Shown: positions 8,742-21,285, counted from the first letter of the stretch. The stretch is 64,000 nucleotides of DNA from Betaproteobacteria bacterium (GCA_016195915.1 JACPYS010000053.1:1-64000); one strand, 5' to 3'. Program-made: numbers and translations. Notes: generated by a model from the letters alone, not told the origin.

Positions 8742-8754
8742 GGTATAATATACC
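8742..8754. promoter_or_regulatory. Divergent operator/promoter: GGTATA-A-TATACC dyad
   Basis: The 32-bp gap between iclR (leftward) and the second hutI (rightward) contains a perfect 6+1+6 inverted repeat. A TATAAT hexamer (8744-8749) lies inside it and could be a -10 element. This is the only place from which both arms can be controlled, so it is the probable IclR binding site. Binding is inferred, not shown. Confidence 0.6.
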
Positions 8755-8759
8755 GCACG

Positions 8760-10097
8760 ATGGCAAAGTGCAACGTCGATCGACTGATCGTAAACGCGAA
8801 CGAGTTGTTGACCTGCCGCGGACCGCAAGAGGGAATCCGCGGCGCCGCACTGCGCAAAATCGAGGCGATCGCCGACGGCGCACTCGCGATCCAGGGTGAG
8901 CACATCGCCGCCGTGGGCACGTCGGCCGAAATCAGCGCGCAATACACGGCGCCCGAGGTCATCGATGCCGGCGGCCGCCTCGTGACACCGTCGCTGGTCG
9001 ATTCGCATTCGCATCTGCTCTACGGCGGGACGCGGCACGAGGAATATGAGGCGAAGGTCACGCAGCGCACGCCGGCGATGCCGCTCGACGGCGGTATCCG
9101 CTATACCGTGCGAAAGACCCGGGAGGCGAGCGACCGCGCGTTGGTTGAACAGGCGCTGCGCGACTTGGACGTGATGCTCTGTCACGGCACCACTTTGCTC
9201 GAAGCCAAGACGGGATATGGACTCGAACGCGAACAAGAGCTGCGTCTACTGCGACTCACCGCAGGGCTGCGGCATCCGCTGCAGGTGGTGCCGACGTTCC
9301 TCGCGCTGCACGTGTTGCCGCAGGAATACGCTGGCCGGCGCCGCGCCTACCTGGAGCAGGCGCTCGCCGCGTTGCCCGAGGCGGCACGCCTCGCGGCGTA
9401 CTGCGATGTCTCCTGCGACCCGATCTGTTTCACCTACGACGAGTGCGAGGAGGTGGCCCGCGCGGCCCACGCGCTGGGTATGAAGATCCGCGTGCACGCC
9501 GACCAGACGGGCGATGCGCGCGGCGCGCTGCTCGCCGCGCGGCTGCAGGCATCCGCCGCGGACCACCTCGACTACGCGAGCGACGATGGATTGCGTGCGA
9601 TGGCGGACGCGGGCAGCGTGGCGACGCTGTTGCCCGGAGTGACGTTGCACATGTGTGAAATGACGCCGCGGTTCGACGGTGCGGCGCTGGCAAGCGCGGA
9701 AAAACCGTTCATGCCCCTGGTAGCGCGTCGTGCCATCGAAGCCGGGGCGGTCATCGCTTTGTCCACCGATTACAATCCGGGCAGCTGCCCGAGCCCGTCG
9801 ATGCAGATGGTGATGCAACTTGCGGCGCGCTTGTACCGCCTGTCCTATGCCGAGATCTGGAACATGTGTACCTTGAACGCCGCGTGCGCGCTGGATGTGT
9901 CGCGCGATCGCGGCAGCCTCGAGCCGGGCAAGCGCGCGGATATCGTCATCTGGTCGGTGCCGGTGCATGGCATGGTGATCAACCGCTTCGGCGTCAATCT
10001 CGCCGACACGGTGATCGCCTCAGGCAGAATCGTCGTCCAGCACGGACGTTTGGCGTCCGAATCCCGTTCAACCGCGAAGGAGGTCCCATGTCAGTAA
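8760..10097 (+). CDS. Imidazolonepropionase-like amidohydrolase (second HutI)
   Basis: This 445-residue amidohydrolase keeps the HutI layout: D-S-H-S-H-L-L-Y-G-G with His83-x-His85, K-T-G-Y-G-L-E, H-A-D-Q-T, A-D-H-L-D-Y and S-T-D-Y-N-P-G-S-C. It is clearly related to the HutI at 2603 but divergent, and about 30 residues longer. The start is the ATG at 8760 immediately after the divergent operator. It overlaps the ABC binding-protein gene by 10 bases and heads the rightward operon. Two HutI homologues in one regulon suggest either two substrates or one unusual substrate processed by a specialised copy. Confidence 0.82.
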   Translation: MAKCNVDRLIVNANELLTCRGPQEGIRGAALRKIEAIADGALAIQGEHIAAVGTSAEISAQYTAPEVIDAGGRLVTPSLVDSHSHLLYGGTRHEEYEAKVTQRTPAMPLDGGIRYTVRKTREASDRALVEQALRDLDVMLCHGTTLLEAKTGYGLEREQELRLLRLTAGLRHPLQVVPTFLALHVLPQEYAGRRRAYLEQALAALPEAARLAAYCDVSCDPICFTYDECEEVARAAHALGMKIRVHADQTGDARGALLAARLQASAADHLDYASDDGLRAMADAGSVATLLPGVTLHMCEMTPRFDGAALASAEKPFMPLVARRAIEAGAVIALSTDYNPGSCPSPSMQMVMQLAARLYRLSYAEIWNMCTLNAACALDVSRDRGSLEPGKRADIVIWSVPVHGMVINRFGVNLADTVIASGRIVVQHGRLASESRSTAKEVPCQ

Positions 10098-11239
10098 CAT
10101 TTCGCAGCAAGTTGTTCATCGCATCCGCGCTCGCCGTGGCGTTGGCTGCGCCGGCGGCAGCGCAGAACATCAAGATCGGGTTCCATGCGCCGCTCACGGG
10201 TTTCGCAGCCTCGGACGGCAAATCCGCCCTGCAGGGGGCAGAGCTCGCGGTGGAGCAGATCAACGCCGCTGGCGGCGTCAACGGCCGCAAGCTCGAGCTG
10301 GTGGTCCAAGACGACCAGGCGAAGCCCGAGCAGGCACTGCCGCTCGCCAACAAGTACATCGGCGACGGACTCAAGATCGTGGTCTCGGGCAGCTACTCGG
10401 GGCCGACGCGCGCGGCAGCGGGCGTGTTCCACAAGGCGCAGATTCCTTACATCTCCGCCTATGCGATCCACCCGGATATCACACGCGCCGGAAACTACGT
10501 GTTCCGTACGTCCTTCATGGGCGAAGTGCAGGGCAGGGCAGCCGCCAAGCTGATCGGCGACAACCTGAAGAAGAAGAAGGTGACGCTGTTGACGCTGAAC
10601 AACGACTTCGGACAGGCGCTTTCGGCCGGCTTCAAGGAAGTGGCGGGAAAGTTCGGCGTGCAGATCGTCAGCGAATACACCTATGCGATGGGCGACCGGC
10701 AATTCGGATCGATCGTGGCGAGCGTGAAGAAGGACGATCCCGAGGTTCTGTACGTGTCGGGCTATTTCTTCAATGGCGGACCGCTCGTCGCGCAGCTGCG
10801 GGCAGGCGGGGTGTCCGCGCAGATCGTCGGCACCGAAGGTTTCGATACCCACAACTTCATTTCGATTGCCAAGGAGGCCGCCGAGGGGGTGATGATCACG
10901 ACCTCGCTGGACCGCGACAGCAAGCTGCCGCCGATGCGCAAGTTCATTGAAGAATACGAAACCAAATTCAAGGTGCCGGCCGACATGGTTGCGGCAAGCA
11001 CGCATACCGCCATCAGCGTCGCCGCCGAGGCGCTCGGCAAGGCTGGCGCGAACGATGGCGCGAAGATCCGCGCGGCGATCGCCGGCATCAAGGACTTCCA
11101 GGTGGCGACCGGACGGATCAGCTTCAACGAGTTGGGCGAGATCTACAAGGCGGCGCAGATCCAGGTGATCAAGGGCGGCAAGTTCCGCTACTTCGCTACC
11201 ATCGACGATCCGGTACTGCTCGCGCCGCCGACCAAGTAA
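10088..11239 (+). CDS. livK: Branched-chain-type ABC transporter periplasmic binding protein
   Basis: The product is a 383-residue type I periplasmic binding protein of the LivJ/LivK class. A signal peptide covers about residues 1-25 (A-A-P-A-A-A before Q). The mature protein begins with I-K-I-G-F-H-A-P-L-T-G and contains E-L-A-V-E-Q-I-N-A-A-G-G-V-N-G, both typical of the family. The ATG at 10088 follows AAGGAGG. It is the first of five contiguous transporter genes sandwiched between hutI2 and urocanase 2, so the ligand is probably an imidazole such as urocanate, histidine or a derivative rather than leucine. That is inference from context. Confidence 0.9.
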   Translation: MSVTFRSKLFIASALAVALAAPAAAQNIKIGFHAPLTGFAASDGKSALQGAELAVEQINAAGGVNGRKLELVVQDDQAKPEQALPLANKYIGDGLKIVVSGSYSGPTRAAAGVFHKAQIPYISAYAIHPDITRAGNYVFRTSFMGEVQGRAAAKLIGDNLKKKKVTLLTLNNDFGQALSAGFKEVAGKFGVQIVSEYTYAMGDRQFGSIVASVKKDDPEVLYVSGYFFNGGPLVAQLRAGGVSAQIVGTEGFDTHNFISIAKEAAEGVMITTSLDRDSKLPPMRKFIEEYETKFKVPADMVAASTHTAISVAAEALGKAGANDGAKIRAAIAGIKDFQVATGRISFNELGEIYKAAQIQVIKGGKFRYFATIDDPVLLAPPTK

Positions 11240-11267
11240 ACGAGCTGCGCCAAGGGCCAGCCCGCTG

Positions 11268-12134
11268 ATGTTCTACGTCGAGCTGCTGCTGGTCGGGCTG
11301 GTGTGGGGATGTACCTACGCGATGATGGCCCTGGGCCTCACGCTGGTGTACGGGCTGTTGCGCATCCTGCACGTCGCGCAGGCGACGGTATTCACCCTCG
11401 GCGCGTACGTCGGCTTGCTGGTTGCCAACCATACGGGGAGCCTGGCGCTGGCGTTTGTTGCCGCCGCGCTGGCGGCCGGAGCGCTCGGCCCGCTGATCTA
11501 CCGGCTGATCTACCAGCCCATACTGGACAAGCCGCCGTTCGTCGCGTTGGTCGCGTCGATCGGCGTGCTGATCGCGATGGAGGACGGCTTTCGGCTGATG
11601 TTCGGGCCCTCCGGGCTGTCCTTCGCGGACAACACCTGGTTCACCACGACCTACTCGCTTGCCGGCATGGTGCTGAACCTGGTGCAAGTCTGGATCGTGG
11701 CGGCGGCGGTGCTTCTGCTCTCGGCATTCGCGGTCTTCGCTGCGCGCACGCGCGCGGGTGTGGCGTGGCGCGCCACGGTGTCGGACCCCCAGATGGCGGA
11801 GAGCTTCGGTGTGGGCGTGATCGGGGTGCGCTATCTGAATTTCCTGATCGCATCGCTGCTGGCGGGCGTCGCCGGGGTGCTGGTGGGCCTGCTCAACAAT
11901 CTGGTTGAGCCCGGCATGGGTGGCGTAATCAGCTACAAGGGGCTGGCGATCATCGTGCTCGGGGGTCTGGGCAACGTACCCGGCACGCTGGTGGCGAGTC
12001 TGTTGCTCGGGGTGGTCGAGAGCTACGGCTCGGTGTTTCTCGACCGGGTGATGGACCGCGATGCGATCGCGTTCCTGTTCCTCATCATCGTGCTGATGGT
12101 CCGGCCGCAAGGCTTGCTCGGCAAGGCGCATTGA
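11268..12134 (+). CDS. livH: Branched-chain-type ABC transporter permease 1
   Basis: The 288-residue integral membrane permease of the LivH class is made almost entirely of hydrophobic segments. The N-terminal Y-A-M-M-A-L-G-L-T-L-V-Y-G block and the later I-I-V-L-G-G-L-G-N-V-P-G-T loop, the contact region for the ATPase, are characteristic. It lies 28 bases after the binding-protein gene and five bases before the second permease. It should form a heterodimer with LivM in the inner membrane. Confidence 0.93.
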   Translation: MFYVELLLVGLVWGCTYAMMALGLTLVYGLLRILHVAQATVFTLGAYVGLLVANHTGSLALAFVAAALAAGALGPLIYRLIYQPILDKPPFVALVASIGVLIAMEDGFRLMFGPSGLSFADNTWFTTTYSLAGMVLNLVQVWIVAAAVLLLSAFAVFAARTRAGVAWRATVSDPQMAESFGVGVIGVRYLNFLIASLLAGVAGVLVGLLNNLVEPGMGGVISYKGLAIIVLGGLGNVPGTLVASLLLGVVESYGSVFLDRVMDRDAIAFLFLIIVLMVRPQGLLGKAH

Positions 12135-12138
12135 GCGA

Positions 12139-12999
12139 ATGGACTACTACCTCTCGGTCGCCACGTTCGGCGCGCTCAACGTGATCCTCGCGCTGGGCCT
12201 CAACCTGATCAGCGGATTTTGCGGTCAGGTGAGCCTCGGGCATGCCGCGTTCTACGGTTTGGGCGCCTATGCGGCGGCGCTTTGTTCGGTGGCCGGACTG
12301 CCGTTCCCGGTTGCGGTTGTTGCCGGCATGCTGGTGGCCGGGATCTTCGGCATCGTGGTCGGCATCGCAGCGCTGCGCGTGCGAGAAGATTTCCTCGCCA
12401 TCGTCACAATGGGGGTCGGATTTCTGTTCCTCGGCGTGGTGAGGAAGCAGCAATGGCTGGGTGCAGAGATGGGCATCGCCAAGATTCCGTCGCCGCTCGA
12501 CAAGTGGGGCTACGCGCTGCTCGCGATCGGGGCGGCGGTCGCGCTGGTGCTGCTCAGCCTGCATGTGCGGCGCAGCTGGATGGGGCGGGCGTTCGGCGCG
12601 GTCGCGCAGGACGAGGACGCTGCGCGCAGCATCGGCATCGATGTCGCGGGCTACAAGATCGCGGCATTCTTCATCGGCACCGCCGCGGCGGGTCTGGCAG
12701 GAGGCATCTATGCCCACATGACGCAGATCATCGTGCCCGACGCGTTCAACTTCATCCAGTCGATCACCATCCTGGCGATGGTCGTGATCGGCGGCATCGG
12801 CTCGACGCTTGGTGTGGTGGCCGGCGCGGTGCTGCTGACCCTGATGCCGGAGATGTTCCGCTTCATCAATGATTACAAGCTGCTGGTCTATGGCACGCTG
12901 CTGCTTGCGGTGATGCGTTTCAGCCCGGAGGGCGTGGCGGGCCTGGTGCGCAGACTTGCGCGGACCGCTCAGGCGCGCGGTGGCCGGAGGCCTGCATGA
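12139..12999 (+). CDS. livM: Branched-chain-type ABC transporter permease 2
   Basis: This 286-residue LivM-class permease is predicted to have 8-10 membrane helices. It shows L-N-L-I-S-G-F-C-G-Q-V-S-L-G-H-A-A-F-Y near its N-terminus and the coupling loop V-V-I-G-G-I-G-S-T-L-G-V near residues 215-226. Both are hallmark segments of this family. Its stop codon overlaps the ATG of the downstream ATPase gene (ATGA), giving tight coupling within the operon. Confidence 0.93.
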   Translation: MDYYLSVATFGALNVILALGLNLISGFCGQVSLGHAAFYGLGAYAAALCSVAGLPFPVAVVAGMLVAGIFGIVVGIAALRVREDFLAIVTMGVGFLFLGVVRKQQWLGAEMGIAKIPSPLDKWGYALLAIGAAVALVLLSLHVRRSWMGRAFGAVAQDEDAARSIGIDVAGYKIAAFFIGTAAAGLAGGIYAHMTQIIVPDAFNFIQSITILAMVVIGGIGSTLGVVAGAVLLTLMPEMFRFINDYKLLVYGTLLLAVMRFSPEGVAGLVRRLARTAQARGGRRPA

Positions 13000-13760
13000 T
13001 GCTCGAAGGCAACCGCTTGTCGATCGCGTTTGGCGGGGTGCGGGCCGTGACCGACGTCACGCTGCGCGTCGAGCGCGGCGAACTGGTAGGGCTGATCGGG
13101 CCGAACGGCGCCGGCAAGACGACACTTCTGCGTCTGTTGACCGGCGTGCTCGTCCCCGACGCAGGCAGCGTCGCCTTCGAAGCGCGCGATGTCACGCGAA
13201 CATCGATCCATCGCCGGGCGCAAATGGGCTTCGTGCTGACGCACCAGATCGTGCGTCCGTTCCGCGACATGTCCTTGCTCGAGAACGTGATGGTCGCGGC
13301 CGCCGCGAACCTGACGCGGCGCCCGTGGCGAGCGCTGGTCGCGGTCGAGGCGCAGCCGGCGCGCGCGCGCGCGCGGTCGCTGCTCGAGCGGCTCGGCATC
13401 GCCGACGCCGCGGACAAGCCGGCGCACAGCGTGCCGCTCGGCTATCTGAAGCGAATGCAGGTCGCGCGCGCTCTGGCGCTCGGACCCAGGCTGCTGCTGC
13501 TGGATGAGCCGCTTGCCGGGCTGAACTATTCGGAAGCGACGCGCTTGGCCGACCTGATCGTCGAGCTCAATGCTGGTGGTATCACCATCGTACTGGTCGA
13601 GCACAACTTGAGCGAAGTCACGCGAATCGCGCGCCGGCTGGTGGTGCTGCACAACGGCGCGGTGCTCGCAGAGGGTGCGCCGCGCGAGGTGATGACGCGC
13701 AAGGACGTGCGCGACGCTTATCTGGGAAATGAGCCGGCAGTGGGGGCCGCGCATGCTTGA
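12996..13760 (+). CDS. livG: Branched-chain-type ABC transporter ATPase 1
   Basis: The 254-residue cytoplasmic ATPase has Walker A G-P-N-G-A-G-K-T-T at 35-43, Walker B L-L-L-L-D-E-P and the LivG-type D-loop L-A-G-L. The signature region reads V-P-L-G-Y-L-K-R-M-Q-V-A-R-A-L, a degenerate C-loop of the kind common in LivG proteins. It pairs with the following LivF-type ATPase to energise uptake through LivHM. The last eight bases overlap livF. Confidence 0.93.
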   Translation: MMLEGNRLSIAFGGVRAVTDVTLRVERGELVGLIGPNGAGKTTLLRLLTGVLVPDAGSVAFEARDVTRTSIHRRAQMGFVLTHQIVRPFRDMSLLENVMVAAAANLTRRPWRALVAVEAQPARARARSLLERLGIADAADKPAHSVPLGYLKRMQVARALALGPRLLLLDEPLAGLNYSEATRLADLIVELNAGGITIVLVEHNLSEVTRIARRLVVLHNGAVLAEGAPREVMTRKDVRDAYLGNEPAVGAAHA

Positions 13761-14463
13761 GTTGAAGGGCTTCGCCTGCGGTTATGGGCTGGTGCAAGCG
13801 GTCGAGATGCTCGACCTGGTGGTTCCGGCGGGGAAGATCACTGCGCTGCTCGGGCCGAACGGCGCCGGCAAGACTTCGACCATCATGGCGATCGCCGGAC
13901 ATGTAGACGTGCAGCGCGGTGAGGTCAGGTTCGAAAACCACGACCTGGATGGTCGCTCGCCAGCTGATCGGACGCGACTCGGCATTGCCCTCGCGCCCGA
14001 GGGCCGGCGCGTCTTTCCGGACCTCACGGTCGCCGAGAATCTTCTGGTCGGCGGGTATACGCAAACTGCGGCAGATGCGCGGCGCGCGGAGGAGTCGGTG
14101 CTGGCGCTGTTTCCGCGGCTGGGAGAGCGATTGCGCCAGCGCGCCGGGCTGCTCTCCGGCGGCGAGCAGCAGATGCTCGCGATCGGTCGGGCACTGATGG
14201 CGCGCCCGCGGCTTTTGCTGATCGACGAACTCTCGCTCGGGTTGATGCCCGCGATGGTGGATCTGTGCTTCGAGGTGCTCGTCGATCTCAAGCGGCAGGG
14301 TCTCGCGGTACTGCTGGTGGAGCAAAACACGCACCGGGCGCTGGCGGTGGCAGATCAGGTCGTCGTGCTGGTCTCGGGCCGCAAGGCCTACGAAGCCGGC
14401 GGGGAGCAGGCAAGATGCGATCCGGATATGGTGGACTCGTTTCTCGGAATCAGGGAGATGTAA
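13753..14463 (+). CDS. livF: Branched-chain-type ABC transporter ATPase 2
   Basis: The 236-residue ATPase has Walker A G-P-N-G-A-G-K-T, an intact C-loop L-S-G-G-E-Q-Q and Walker B L-L-L-I-D-E. The frame is open further upstream, but the ATG at 13753 gives M-L-E-L-K-G-F, the normal LivF beginning, and overlaps livG by eight bases. Its TAA stop shares a base with the ATG of the second urocanase gene (TAATG), tying the transporter and that enzyme into one transcript. Confidence 0.93.
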   Translation: MLELKGFACGYGLVQAVEMLDLVVPAGKITALLGPNGAGKTSTIMAIAGHVDVQRGEVRFENHDLDGRSPADRTRLGIALAPEGRRVFPDLTVAENLLVGGYTQTAADARRAEESVLALFPRLGERLRQRAGLLSGGEQQMLAIGRALMARPRLLLIDELSLGLMPAMVDLCFEVLVDLKRQGLAVLLVEQNTHRALAVADQVVVLVSGRKAYEAGGEQARCDPDMVDSFLGIREM

Positions 14464-16091
14464 TGACGGGAATGCCAAGGCGCGTGAGCGCTCAACGCGG
14501 GACCACGCTGCGCTGCAGGGGCTGGCGGCAGGAGACGATTCTGCGCCTGCTGGAGAATAACCTCGAAAACGCCGAGAACCCCGATGCGCTGGTGGTGTAC
14601 ATGTCGGTTGCCAAGGCGGCGCGCGACTGGGAATGCTACGAACGAATCGTCGCGGCGCTCGGACGTCTCGAAACGGGACAGACACTGGTGATGCAGTCCG
14701 GCAAGCCGATCGGGATTTTCCAGACGCGCAGCGACGGTCCGCTCGTGGTTATGGCGAATGGCAATCTCGTGCCAGCCTGGTCGAGCGACGACCACGTCGA
14801 CGAGTTCGTAGGCAAGGGCCTCACCATCGTACCGGGCTTCACAGCGGCCGCCTGGCAGTACATCGGCAGCCAAGGCATCGTGCAGGGCACCTACGAAACC
14901 TTCATGGCGTGCGCGCGAAAGCACTTCGGGGGATCGATGAAGGGCCGCTGGCTGCTGACTGGCGGTTGTGGCGGTATGGGCGGCGCGCAGCCGCTCGCAG
15001 GCGTGATGGCCGGCGCGGCAACACTGGTGGTCGAGGCCGATCCGGCCAAGATCCAGCGCCGCATCGACACCGGCTATTGCCAGCACATGGTGCCCGATCT
15101 GGACGCGGCGCTGAAACTCGTGCTGGCAGGCAAGTCGGCCGGCACTCCGATATCGGTCGGGTTGGTCGGCAACTGTGCCGATGTGCTGCCCGAGATCCTG
15201 CGCCGCAACCTGCTGCCCGATGTCGTCACCGATCAGACCTCGACCGAGCCAGTCGGCGGCTATATCCCGGCGTCGATCCCGCTCGAGGAAACGCGCCGGC
15301 TGTGGATCAATGAACCAGAGAGCGTGAAGCCGCTGGTATACGAAGCGATGCGGATGCACGTCGAAGCCATGTCGGAGTTTCAGCGACGCGGCTCAGTGGT
15401 GTTCGAGTATGGCAACAACCTGCGCAACCGCGCCACCGTGGCGGGCGGTGCGAAGCACGCTTTCGAAATACCTTCATTTGTCGATCTATTTCTGCGCCCG
15501 TATTTCTGCGAAGGCATCGGGCCGTTCCGCTGGATCGCAGTCTCCGGAGACCCGGCGGACATTCACGCCATCGACGAGCTTGTGCTGCGGGAATTCACCG
15601 GCAACGAGCAGGTGCGCTCTTGGATTCGCAAGGCACGGGAGTTCGTCAAGTTCCAGGGATTGCCGGCACGCATCGCTTGGCTCGGGCACGGCGAGCGCAG
15701 CCGCCTCGCGGTGCTGGTAAACGGCATGGTGGCGCGCGGCGAGCTGAATGCGCCGATCGCATTCACGCGCGACCACTTGGACGCTGCCTCCGCCGCAATG
15801 CCATACCGCGAGACGGAGAACATGCGCGACGGCAGCGACGCGATCGCCGACTGGCCGATCCTCAATGCGTTGCTGAACGGCGCGGCCGGCGCTGACCTCG
15901 TCACCGTGCACCAGCTCGGGGACTATGGCCAGAGCGCTGGCGTGACGCTGGTGGCCGACGGCACGGCAGGCGCCGCCGTTCGGCTGCAACGCGTGCTCGA
16001 TTGCGATACTGGCCTGGGCGTGCTGCGCCTCGCGGACGCGGGCTACGAGACGGCACTGGCGGCGAAGAAGCGCCACGCGCTGGGGCTTTGA
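14463..16091 (+). CDS. Urocanase-family protein lacking the signature Cys (urocanase 2)
   Basis: The product has 542 residues, near the usual urocanase length. It retains R-G-T-T-L-R-C-R-G-W-R-Q-E near the N-terminus, the NAD loop G-G-C-G-G-M-G-G-A-Q-P at 167-177, E-Y-G-N-N-L-R and G-P-F-R-W. The urocanase signature is otherwise intact (F-Q-G-L-P-A-R-I-x-W), but the position occupied by the active-site Cys in the family is Ala405. The downstream H-x-G-G-G-V-G-type segment is also replaced (V-H-Q-L-G-D-Y-G-Q-S-A-G). It is co-translated with livF. Either it acts on a different imidazole-acrylate (for example methyl- or thio-urocanate) by a modified mechanism, or it is a non-hydratase paralogue. 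The specific substrate is unknown. Confidence 0.8.
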   Translation: MTGMPRRVSAQRGTTLRCRGWRQETILRLLENNLENAENPDALVVYMSVAKAARDWECYERIVAALGRLETGQTLVMQSGKPIGIFQTRSDGPLVVMANGNLVPAWSSDDHVDEFVGKGLTIVPGFTAAAWQYIGSQGIVQGTYETFMACARKHFGGSMKGRWLLTGGCGGMGGAQPLAGVMAGAATLVVEADPAKIQRRIDTGYCQHMVPDLDAALKLVLAGKSAGTPISVGLVGNCADVLPEILRRNLLPDVVTDQTSTEPVGGYIPASIPLEETRRLWINEPESVKPLVYEAMRMHVEAMSEFQRRGSVVFEYGNNLRNRATVAGGAKHAFEIPSFVDLFLRPYFCEGIGPFRWIAVSGDPADIHAIDELVLREFTGNEQVRSWIRKAREFVKFQGLPARIAWLGHGERSRLAVLVNGMVARGELNAPIAFTRDHLDAASAAMPYRETENMRDGSDAIADWPILNALLNGAAGADLVTVHQLGDYGQSAGVTLVADGTAGAAVRLQRVLDCDTGLGVLRLADAGYETALAAKKRHALGL

Positions 16092-16218
16092 ATCCGCTGG
16101 ATCTGTTCCACTGCCGCGTGATTGCCGCGATAAACCTCCATCCATGCACTCGTAGAGAAGCCCCGGGCGGATAAAGTGTGACCTGCACATCGAGTTGCCG
16201 CATCCACGCCACTACACG

Positions 16219-16314
16219 ATGAAGACTACGCCCGAGTTCTCGCGCTACAAGGCGCAGTTGACCGAGGAAATCCGCGCGGAGGCGGTGAAGGCGGCCGAGC
16301 AGATGGAAGGATGA
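16219..16314 (+). other. Short unassigned reading frame, possible C-terminal remnant
   Basis: Between urocanase 2 and the HEPN gene a frame open from 16156 reads H-I-E-L-P-H-P-R-H-Y-T, then M-K-T-T-P-E-F-S-R-Y-K-A-Q-L, and ends in a charged helix. It looks like the tail of a larger protein rather than a complete gene, but I do not recognise the family. No ribosome site is obvious before the ATG at 16219. The rest of 16092-16218 holds nothing I can identify. Confidence 0.25.
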
Positions 16315-16785
16315 TCAATGCTTCGGCGCCCGCATCCGCCGCGCCGTGCCGCGAGCGACCGGCGCGCGTTGTGCCGCCTTGATGATCCCTTCGGCGGCGC
16401 GCAGGATGCGACCGGCGGCGCGGATCGCGGCCGAGCCGTCGGCGGCGGTGTAGGCGTCCGCCGGGACCTGTTCTCCGAGTGCGCCCGGATAGCGCGTCGG
16501 GAGGTAGAGCTTGTTGAGGAACAGCGCCTGGTCGCGCAATCGCGCCAGCGGCGCGCGGAACCCGGAGGGAAATGCTTCAAGCAGCACGTCGATCAGATGG
16601 GTGCGGGGAAATTCCCGGTCGTGTGCGACGAGGGCCGACTTGAGGATGAACTCGGCGGCCTGCTGCGCATGAAAGCAGGCGGGCGCGTGCTCGCCGAGCG
16701 CCTGAAGCTTTCGCGCCACCGTCAACTCGCGCTCCGCCTGGCGGGACCAGACCCGGGCGGTCGCGAGGTTCTTCTCAACGCTCAT
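16315..16785 (-). CDS. HEPN-domain protein (partner of MNT nucleotidyltransferase)
   Basis: This 156-residue HEPN protein shows the usual pattern W-S-R-Q-A-E-R-E-L near the N-terminus, then A-C-F-H-A-Q-Q-A-A-E-F-I-L-K-S-A-L and R-T-H-L-I-D-V-L-L. Many HEPN proteins are RNases or toxins paired with a minimal nucleotidyltransferase. The ATG at 16785 lies 11 bases inside the upstream MNT gene, the order typical of such modules. The C-terminus after residue 110 is Ala/Arg-rich and less conserved. Whether this copy is toxic or a domesticated accessory cannot be told from sequence. Confidence 0.8.
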   Translation of the reverse strand: MSVEKNLATARVWSRQAERELTVARKLQALGEHAPACFHAQQAAEFILKSALVAHDREFPRTHLIDVLLEAFPSGFRAPLARLRDQALFLNKLYLPTRYPGALGEQVPADAYTAADGSAAIRAAGRILRAAEGIIKAAQRAPVARGTARRMRAPKH

Positions 16786-17272
16786 AGACAACCAGACCCT
16801 CGCGCAAGATCTCCCTGAACAAGGGGAGATCGCAGTTGCGTGCCATTTCCTCAGGCGTGTACGCGAGCGCATCCACATACACCGCGCCCCGCGGAATGGC
16901 CTTTTGCACGGCGACGCAGCGTCTGAAAAAATCCAGGCGGCTGCGCACGATCACGCAAACATCGAGATCGGATTCCCGCGAAGCGCTGCCGCGGGCATGG
17001 GAGCCGAATACGATCACCTTTTCAACCGCATGCGCACTCCGCAGGCTTGGCACGACAACCGCCTTCACCCAGCGCAATGCGGGGGATTCCGTACGCGCGC
17101 GGCCGTCGCCGGGCGCGATGGTGCCAGGTTCGGAAATCAGCCAGTTCCGGCCGATCTTGCGGGCGCCCGGGATCCTGCCGGCGGCGATCAACTGGCGAAT
17201 GCGCTGCTGCGAAACCGCGCGCCGCCGGGCAAATTGCGGCAAGGAGATGAGGTGCTCTGCGGAGAGGTCCAC
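16775..17272 (-). CDS. HTH-MNT: DNA-binding domain fused to a minimal nucleotidyltransferase
   Basis: The product has 165 residues. Residues 1-50 form an excisionase-like helix-turn-helix (F-A-R-R-R-A-V-S-Q-Q-R-I-R-Q-L-I, then G-A-R-K-I-G-R-N-W). Residues 80-165 are an MNT domain with the catalytic pattern G90-S91...D102-L-D104. In MntA/HepT-type pairs the nucleotidyltransferase modifies and silences the HEPN toxin. Fusion to a DNA-binding domain gives this antitoxin-like protein a built-in autoregulator. Two nested inverted repeats lie just upstream of the ATG. The module stands alone between the imidazole island and pyrG. Confidence 0.8.
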   Translation of the reverse strand: MDLSAEHLISLPQFARRRAVSQQRIRQLIAAGRIPGARKIGRNWLISEPGTIAPGDGRARTESPALRWVKAVVVPSLRSAHAVEKVIVFGSHARGSASRESDLDVCVIVRSRLDFFRRCVAVQKAIPRGAVYVDALAYTPEEMARNCDLPLFREILREGLVVYER

Positions 17273-17281
17273 CGGTGGCTT

Positions 17282-21264
<3,983 letters not shown>

Positions 21265-21285
21265 TCGGGCCGAGGTCCGGCGCGC

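Noticed and set aside
7088-8962. Single 624-residue fusion of upstream sequence with the ureohydrolase
   Set aside because: The first half is an antisense/out-of-frame overlap of iclR; the true start is the ATG overlapping the iclR stop.
10088-14463. A branched-chain amino-acid transporter of housekeeping type
   Set aside because: Not rejected as a family, but as a function: it lies inside an operon with imidazole enzymes, overlapping genes on both sides, so a leucine role is less likely.
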